Assembly: GCA_030248225.1 (NCBI GenBank)
Contig: JASANE010011810.1
Span: 30,267 to 94,266 of the forward strand
Direction of reading: 5' to 3'
Length of the DNA: 64,000 bases
DNA from: Trileptium ribeirensis
Lineage: Eukaryota > Nematoda > Enoplea > Enoplida > Thoracostomopsidae
The position numbers and the translations under genes were made by a program. A model generated the notes under the pieces. That model made no database searches. It was not told the DNA's origin and saw only the letters and a program-made list of their open reading frames with translations. Within the stretch, counting starts at the first letter, position 1, and every line of letters starts with the position of its first letter. Positions 57,887-64,000 of the stretch are shown one piece after another.

Positions 57887-58345
57887 GATGCTGCTGCATT
57901 ACGCACTTCCCTGACGTAATGCCCATACGACCCCGGCTATCGTGACTTCGAGGGCGGACCTATTGGGTAAATTTTCTTTTATTCGGGTCAGGCCGAAGAA
58001 ATTACGGAGCATAGCAAGCCGCAGGAGCGCTTCACAGGATGTGTTCTGATCCTGCTGGACATGTTGCCCACGTAGTCTACGAGGTACTACCTTTGAGGTC
58101 CCCAGGGAGGTTGGCTCCGTCACCTGCTCACTGGCCAAAGAGACCAGACCGCTATTCCCTATCCACGTTTAACCCGGGAAGTGTAAAATTTCGAGTGTTT
58201 AGGTTTGATCTAAAATTGGTTCCCACTTTATCGAAACGATTAGTTCGTTTTAATTTAGCCAGTGGCCCCCCACTAGGGTCCGACAAATCCCTAGACGTTT
58301 AACGTCGGATTCGTGCGTCTAAGTTTCCTATTCTGGGTGCTCAGC

Positions 58346-60030
58346 GTGAGTTGTAACTTTTCCTAATTGAGTCGCACGAGTCGTACTTACTCTATAACAT
58401 AACTAACACTCTTGGAGGTAATCGGCGAGTCACGCTAAGGTTTGCTTCATCGATGCGCGTGTCAAACATGAAGGTGGGTCGTGGATTGGGGTGACGGATT
58501 TCAAACCCCTTTGAATACCTATCGCTACTACGGGTCAGCAAAGCACTTGAACAACTTGGGTTTCATTTGAGCATTTATTGATGAGTCACAAAATTATGGG
58601 TGAATAGACAGACACATATTGTATGGGCTAATACAACAAGCATTATGTCGCGGATACGGTACGCTATTAGGAAAACGAGCATAATGGCGGACAACGGGGA
58701 GGATTGCGGAGTCATCGCCTTTTTCACAGAACTCTCACAGCTGGTCCAAAATCACGGCGTGTACTGCTAAGCTTTTTCTAATGACAGCTGCGCTTACCTT
58801 ACTCATAAAAAAGAGCCAGTGGGTCAACTCAAAAGTCAGTACCAGTAAATGCTACGGTTAGCTATCGATAAAAAGAGGCGCCATTGAACTAACTACTTGC
58901 TCGATACTACGTTGGCTAACAGAGAGGGTACTCCGACAAACAACAATAGGTTCAGGTAAGCGAAAGGCGGTAATAAAATGAGGCATGCGGGGCAAAGCGT
59001 ACAATGGAAAATTTGTGGGACTCAATCTTGCTCATCCTAATCACGAGACTATGGTACATGATAATCGGTTATTTATAATCGCGGTCCCTAGCGATGAGGT
59101 TATGCTACGACAACGCAATACAACAACGATACAACGATACTTATTAATACCATGACAAGTTTATGAAGTGCTCATAGGTACGAATTCTGAATTCTATTGT
59201 GCGACAGTGGTACACTACAAAATTTTCCTACTCGCATACATACATACGTGTCGACGGTGACCATAAGGTATAATACTATCAATTGCAAAACGAGGGCGGA
59301 TTAGATTTTTTGGTTCCAAAATCCTATGAACTTATTCTTTTCAAGCGAAACAATAACGATACTAAATTTAGTCCTAAATCTATGCTCGTTTGGGAACTTA
59401 AATAACCACAAAAATGGACTTTCGAGTCCTCGAATATGAGCCAAATGAGCGTCAAAAGGGGTTGCATGAATGAAGGGCTTATAGGTCCCGGTAAAGTAAG
59501 CGAGGACCGACATTTTCTAACTGACTTTAAACACTACCTTGAGTCTAATTAACCGATACCAAATGAATGATTGTATACTATCATTATCCAAAATTTATGC
59601 CGACTACAGGGCGTTTGCGCAGGGGTTAGAATTATATGCAGAAGCTTGCAAATTCTACTAAAACTATGACTACGCGTGGCGATGCCGTAAAGGCCATCGA
59701 CACCATTCGAAAAGTATGAAACCTTCGGTTATTCTACCTATAAAGAAAGGCTCTCGAAAAGCGCTCTGTTTGAGGCTAAAGTTTCAGTGAAATTTGTGAC
59801 GGTTCCTACTCGACAAAGCGAGTCAATAAGCGGAGGTCCCGGTTGTCGGGACAACCGTAACAATGTTCTTACCTCAGGTACATTCGATTTCTATCCTTTG
59901 ATTGCTCGGCTTCCTAGTTTTCGACCGAGGTTGTTGAGTACAAAACGGTAGGGGCTGGGAAAACCTATAGTTTGCAATATCTTACTAATTTGCCAGCCTT
60001 TCTCTGTGAAATTTTGCACAGGGGCTGTGT
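58346..60030. other. Loop of the inverted duplication, first part
   Basis: Noncoding. Contains occasional perfect hairpins: TTGTAT-GGGCTA-ATACAA (58,619-58,636) and CGGTTGT-CGGG-ACAACCG (59,840-59,857). No transposase, RT or RNA gene recognised. Its base composition is closer to balanced than the flanks. Confidence 0.5.
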
Positions 60031-60053
60031 TGGACCTAATTTGTTAATTGGCT

Positions 60054-60291
60054 AGGACCGGGTCAACGGTCCTCACAAAAATTGGTCGGTCGGGCCGAGA
60101 CCCGATAGACCCGATATCGCGTCTAGCGATATCGTCAATTTTGTTTCTCTAAAGCTTCGCCACTACTAGCAAATTTACCAACTCTGGTAAACTTGATAAT
60201 TTCGTTGTAGCGGCCGTATATCGGAGATTCAAGTCTCCGGCGGCTTTCGTGCTGCATTATCGCTATGTAACAGATCCATACGGATCGTTAC
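60054..60291. other. Hairpin cluster 1
   Basis: Four consecutive perfect or near-perfect inverted repeats in 240 bp: AGGACC-x8-GGTCCT (60,054-60,073); CGATATCGC-GTCTA-GCGATATCG (60,112-60,134); CGGAGA-TTCAAG-TCTCCG (60,222-60,239); GTAAC-A-GATCC-ATAC-GGATC-GTTAC (60,267-60,291, two stacked stems). Not coding. Confidence 0.8.
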
Positions 60292-60299
60292 GAGGTGGA

Positions 60300-60640
60300 T
60301 TAATCCTGACCACAGCCTAATGGCAAACTTTTAGTGAAAACCCATAATCTTGACCACACAATAATGGTCAACATTTACGATAATCCTGACCACACCCCAA
60401 TGGTCAACATTCCTTCGAACACAAATAATCCTGACCACAGTGCAACGGTCAACATTTTTTCGAACACCAATAATTATGTCCACAGTATAATGGACAGCAT
60501 TTTTAGCGAACACCAAAATCCTGTCCACAGTATAATGGACAACATTTTTCCGAATACCAAAAATCCTGTCCATGGTGTAATGGTCAACATTTAGTCGAGT
60601 TCCCCAATAATCATGACCACATATATAGTGGCCAACATTT
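60300..60640. repeat. Tandem repeat, ~46 bp x 8, each unit a hairpin
   Basis: Eight units of the form AATCCTGACCACA-N-AATGGTCAACATTTTTTCGA. GACCA and TGGTC pair across about nine bases. In units five and six (60,478-60,545) both arms change together to GTCCA and TGGAC, keeping the pairing. It generates spurious open frames on both strands (60,331-60,594). Confidence 0.85.
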
Positions 60641-61240
60641 CCGAATTAGGCTACCAGAGTCTCCCCAACCTGGGACCCCCAACGGGAATAGCCCAAAAGG
60701 GTGAGGAACCCACCGTCGCCTTACAATACGCACATCTATGTAAGCAGAACCAATTAATCGCCCCTTGGCGCAAGCAAATATATAAACTGAGTTCTTCTAT
60801 ATATACCCATCGACTACAAAGCCCTGTTGTCACCTCATATGTAGACTGCCTAACTGGCACAAACCATGAACCACCGTGTATACGTAAACCAGTAATTGAA
60901 ATAACTCGCGAGATCAATACGGTTATATGAGTACATAAATTATAACAAATCAGAAATCACCGGGTATATACGTAAATAATTGAAACAGAACTGAAACCAA
61001 GGTATATATGTACGTACTCGGATCAAATTCAATAGCATCACATATATCTATATATAGGTAAACGACACGAGTCCGGAGAAATTAGGTTCATGAGTCCCGC
61101 TATGTAACCGACTTGTATTTTCAGTATTTCGGCCTGCACCACCGACATTGTTTCGAGCCAGATGGGTATCGTTATTGCTATTTCAGGGATGGATAATTGT
61201 CAGGGAATTGTAACCGTATATACAGACATCCATAACCATC
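60641..61240. other. Loop of the inverted duplication, middle part
   Basis: A 105-codon frame at 60,613-60,930 starts inside the tandem repeat; its remainder (C-L-T-G-T-N-H-E-P-P-C-I-R-K-P-V) is not recognised. Nothing else supported. Confidence 0.4.
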
Positions 61241-61254
61241 TAGATATATATTGA

Positions 61255-61411
61255 TCGTAGTGTCCTAAAGGCACGCCTTGGTATATGTATTGACATTATC
61301 CTGGTTTTACCGCACTATCATTGGCCATAAAGGCATCAGTGGTATATATATTTGAATTATGTGTCATTATCATCGTTCTTGCTATACTTTTGACGGCCAT
61401 AAAAGCACGTG

Positions 61412-61475
<64 letters not shown>

Positions 61476-61810
61476 AGAGTATTATATGATTGTGTACCGT
61501 TGGAATCGATGTCGTTGCTCATATGTATTTTCAGGTACAAGATCCAGCAAATTGATTGAGATATGAATTGTTAACCAGATATATGTATATATATTTGCTG
61601 TACCGTATTCATACCGTTCGTTGTCATTATATATATGAGGCCATAAAAGCGCCGCCCTATTGTTGCCACTGTATACTGTTTTATGATCATATCGTGCTAT
61701 AATTGTACTATTTTATTGGATTGATCAGGCCATAAAAGCGCCTGGATTTGACTCTGGTATTATGTATCCTGTTTGTCATATTTTGTTGCATTTTTGTAAC
61801 TTTTAGGTTG
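61255..61810. repeat. GGCCATAAAAGCGCC-containing diverged repeat units and (AT)n
   Basis: The word GGCCATAAAAGCGCC or close variants occurs at about 61,265, 61,325, 61,394, 61,641 and 61,728. Each is followed at similar distance by TGTCATTAT/GTATATATAT text and preceded by ATTATCCTGGTTTTA- or ATTGATCAG-like text. The units are roughly 65-90 bp, interrupted by an (AT)n microsatellite at 61,417-61,473. TAAAAG with flanking GC gives each unit a TATA-like look. Function unknown. Confidence 0.6.
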
Positions 61811-62010
61811 GAAGTATGACTGAAGGAGTATAACCTATTTGGGATGATTTTAGGAGGAAAGTTAGGGATTTTTACGCATACAAATTAGTATTTTATAGGA
61901 GCAGAATGTGAGCATGGCGAACTCTTGCCAAACTCGATTTGTCGAGAATTTTAGGACGGTACGACTCTCCCTCGCTGAACCCAGTATAAAAATATACGTA
62001 TAGGAATAGC

Positions 62011-62279
62011 CCTACCCCGCATGGTAGGACCACGAAAATTGTTACAAATTGTCATTGGAATAACTGGCCGTGACGAAGACCCGTCACGCCCGTCCTCGTG
62101 AAGGAGGACCACAAAGATGTGGCTGTTCGCTCGAAGGCGAACGGCAATTGAGAGAATGCCCTGAAAATTATAAGAGAAAACTAAAAATATAAAATTTACC
62201 AGTGCTCGCTAGTTATGGCTACACTGGTAATTGGCAATGTCTTATGAAGTATTATCTACCAGCGTTCAATCTCGCTGGT
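62011..62279. other. Hairpin cluster 2: regular array of short palindromes with 6-nt loops
   Basis: Five consecutive perfect stems, each closing a loop of exactly six bases: CCTACC-CCGCAT-GGTAGG (62,011-62,028), GTGACG-AAGACC-CGTCAC (62,070-62,087), GTCCTC-GTGAAG-GAGGAC (62,092-62,109), CCAC-AAAGAT-GTGG (62,109-62,122) and GTTCGC-TCGAAG-GCGAAC (62,125-62,142). Then two larger ones follow, TACCAGTG...CACTGGTA (62,197-62,229) and ACCAGCG-x8-CGCTGGT (62,258-62,279). The stems have different sequences, so this is not a simple repeat. No ORF or RNA family recognised. Confidence 0.85.
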
Positions 62280-63071
62280 TGTGATAAGAAGCAAAACTTA
62301 GAAAATTGGGAAAATTTGGTATTAAAAGTATCGGCTCCGGTCCATAACTCCGGAACCGTTGGGAATTCCGAAATTTGGTACTTAACATTTGTTATAGAAA
62401 ATTTTACGGTCTTTCGAATGAGCACCCAGAATATGAAAACTAGGACGAATCCCGTTAAACGTCTAGGGATTTGTCGGACCCTAGTGGGGGACACTGGCTA
62501 AATTAAAACGAACTAAGCGTTTCGAGAAAGTGGGAATCAATTTCGATCAAAACTGAATACCTCAAATTTTACACTTCCCGGGTTAAACATGGATAGGGAA
62601 TAGCGGTCTGATCTCTTTGGCCTGTGAGCAGGTGACGGAGCCAACCTCCCGGGGGACCTCAAAGGTAGTTCCTCGTAGACTACGTGCGCAACCCGTCCGA
62701 CAGGATCAGAACACATGCTGTGAAGCGCTCTTGCGGCTTGCTAAGCTCCGTAATTTCTTGGGCCTGACCCGAATAAAAGAAAATTTTCCCAATAGATCCA
62801 CCCTTGAAGTCACGATAGCCGGGGTCGTATGGTCATTACGCCTGGGAAGTGCGTAATGCAGCAGTGTCACGTCGATATTACATATATTTGGTTTTGTTTA
62901 AGTTTATAAAGCTTCGCAGCGTGGTACAAATTATTTATAAGGAACTTCGGCAGAAAACTTTAGGTGAGGGCACTTTCCGCAGTGCGGCGGTCGATTCATT
63001 GGTTACTAGATGAATAATGCGTTTTGCGGTTATAAACTGGGAGACACCAATCGAAGCTTGGGAGGGGAGGT

Positions 63072-63272
63072 ATGGCCACCACGGTGCTCGTAGTGGTTAC
63101 ATCTTTGTACGGTGTTGCATTTTACCATTTAGATTATGTTAGCGTTTTATTTTGGTGTTGTTTCAAACAGAATGAGTTTGGTGAAGCAGATGAGGACAAA
63201 AATTTTAGTACTCTGATTAATGTTGAGTTGTTGGTTCCCTTTTTTAAAAACTATCACAATAAAGTTCGATAG
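63072..63272 (+). CDS. Hypothetical 66-residue hydrophobic protein, right copy
   Basis: Same frame, start context, AATAAA and upstream TATAAAT/CCAAT words as the left copy at 57,683-57,483, with one amino-acid change (Cys to Tyr near the C-terminus). Its intact frame despite the surrounding 5-8% divergence is either selection or a recent conversion event. Confidence 0.35.
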   Translation: MATTVLVVVTSLYGVAFYHLDYVSVLFWCCFKQNEFGEADEDKNFSTLINVELLVPFFKNYHNKVR

Positions 63273-63766
63273 ATGTTTCAATAGTTGGGATTTTTATGCT
63301 TACTTCGACCAATTGTATTAACAGGCTTAAATTTTGGCGCCAGTAAAACGATATTGAGTGATCACACGCCCACAAAATTTGAACACAGAAGCAGTGCCAA
63401 CGGTTTCCTTACTGTTACAAAATGAAGAACATGTGAATTTAAGTTATTTCGAGTTGTAACTTTTTAAGAATTTTATAACTTTTCTGTCTTCTTTCGTGCA
63501 TGCTAGTAAATATAGTTTGTGCATAGTTGGGTTGTTTTTTGTTTATTGGGTTTTTCCCAGCATTTAATATATAAAAACACGACACGGTACAGTACTCGCA
63601 CCATATTGACTGTGGTTTATGACCGAGCGAACAACGATTTAAATTATAAAACTTCGAAGTAAAATTTGTATTGTTATTTGTCGATCAAGTTGCGAGCGAG
63701 CAGTGCTCAATTGTTGCGAGTTCTGTAGTGGTGCTTTATAACCAACATTGTTTCCTACCATTTCAG

Positions 63767-63899
63767 CGTGGCTCAATCAATGCATCGGCCATTTTAACCA
63801 TCGCTATTTCTACCTTGTATATGGCGTACATGTGGCTCGGCTGTGCGTTTATCGCTTGGGGTTCGTCGTGGGCGTTCGCAGAGCATTACTGGAATACAA
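63767..63899 (+). pseudogene. Frameshifted copy of the ZDHHC16-like exon
   Basis: Same acceptor (CCTACCATTTCAG) and W-L-N-Q-C-I-G-H-F-N-H-R-Y-F start as 56,992-56,859. One extra base in CTACCTTGTATATGGC (left copy: CTACCTGTGCATGGC) shifts the frame right after R-Y-F-Y-L, so the membrane helix is lost. A GTAAGT donor-like site 30-40 bp upstream of the left exon (57,028) is also ruined here (GTAGTGG). The left copy is the functional one by these criteria. Confidence 0.75.
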
Positions 63900-64000
63900 G
63901 TGTGCGTATTCAAATGTTTCAAATAATATAGTTAGTTGTCGTGGCATTATCTGTTATACACTGACCAATAATATTACCTTGACCAACTCGGAATGTGGGA

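Larger units (their letters stand above)
56740..58345. repeat. Left arm of a long inverted duplication
   Basis: This is the reverse complement of 62,430-64,000, cut by the window end. It holds a ZDHHC16-like exon (56,992-56,859), a ~445-bp tract with a single mismatch (about 57,442-57,886), and a more diverged outer part (57,889-58,345, about 8% different over the 240 bp I compared). Identity fades past GGGTGCTC at 58,335-58,345. The loop between arms is about 4.1 kb. Confidence 0.9.
62430..64000. repeat. Right arm of the long inverted duplication
   Basis: The mirror of 58,345-56,740, still running at the window end. It carries a broken ZDHHC16-like exon, the near-identical core (62,867-63,311) and a diverged inner part (62,430-62,865). 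Confidence 0.9.

Noticed and set aside
57899..58138. 79-codon frame conserved in both inverted arms (also 62,617-62,856)
   Set aside because: About 20 nucleotide and 10 or more residue differences with no bias to silent sites; no similarity recognised. Conservation is explained by the duplication.
60300..60640. Open frames on both strands (60,331-60,594)
   Set aside because: They arise from the 46-bp repeat, whose period leaves frames open; residue patterns simply echo the repeat.
1..64000. Bacterial or organellar contamination
   Set aside because: GT-AG introns, LTR elements with target duplications, SINEs and animal proteins across the window argue for animal nuclear DNA.

Overview
The window is AT-rich nuclear DNA of an animal. 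It has GT-AG introns, multi-exon animal genes (a muscle-type myosin heavy chain, an Ig-domain receptor and a DHHC palmitoyltransferase), and a heavy load of retrotransposons, MITEs, SINEs and satellites. The myosin tail (RRYQ-DAEKN-RKMDRR style) looks most like mollusc or flatworm myosins as I remember them. A spiralian, possibly a flatworm, is my inference; no rRNA or mitochondrial marker is present to settle it. No prokaryotic gene organisation is seen.

Layout. 1-10.2 kb: three phase-compatible minus-strand exons of an Ig-domain cell-surface protein, best matching Ig2-Ig3 of the DCC/neogenin/UNC-40 netrin receptors. The 7-kb intron between the last two exons is largely a ~4.3-kb satellite of ~150-bp monomers in higher-order periods, interrupted by a tRNA-derived SINE with an 8-bp target duplication. 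10.7-11.3 kb: a TTAA-flanked piggyBac-type MITE. 13.5-29.5 kb: the last five exons of a plus-strand myosin heavy chain, ending in a glycine-rich tail. Its last large intron holds a complete-length 7.3-kb BEL/Pao LTR retrotransposon (minus strand, 5-bp target duplication ACTAG). That element is decayed by stops, frameshifts and a lost integrase aspartate. Between integrase and 3' LTR it carries an extra ORF with SGNH/GDSL-hydrolase-like blocks, the most unusual coding feature here.

29.5-42 kb: mostly unassigned DNA. It holds a decayed, unrecognised coding segment with a CxxC-x14-CxxC zinc ribbon (29.5-29.9 kb), short tandem repeats, a dead CR1-like reverse transcriptase (40.4-41.4 kb), and a 487-bp MITE with a perfect 10-bp target duplication. 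42.7-50.2 kb: two head-to-head copies of one DNA transposon (TIR TATAGTGCTTGGG, many AATAAGGACA motifs, PHD-finger relic). They flank an 11-copy ~117-bp array whose monomers are chains of inverted repeats and whose outer ends are themselves inverted repeats.

51.4-57.0 kb: the last three exons of a ZDHHC16-type palmitoyltransferase (minus strand). 56.7-64 kb: a long inverted duplication. Its left arm carries the ZDHHC16 exon that encodes the motif just after DHHC; its right arm carries a frameshifted copy. The arms contain a ~445-bp tract with one mismatch, embedded in 5-8% divergent sequence. The ~4-kb loop between them is dense in short perfect hairpins, many with 6-nt loops, and includes a ~46-bp tandem repeat whose hairpin arms covary. 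The hairpin-rich loop, the near-identical tract and the BEL/Pao SGNH-like ORF are the items most worth following up.
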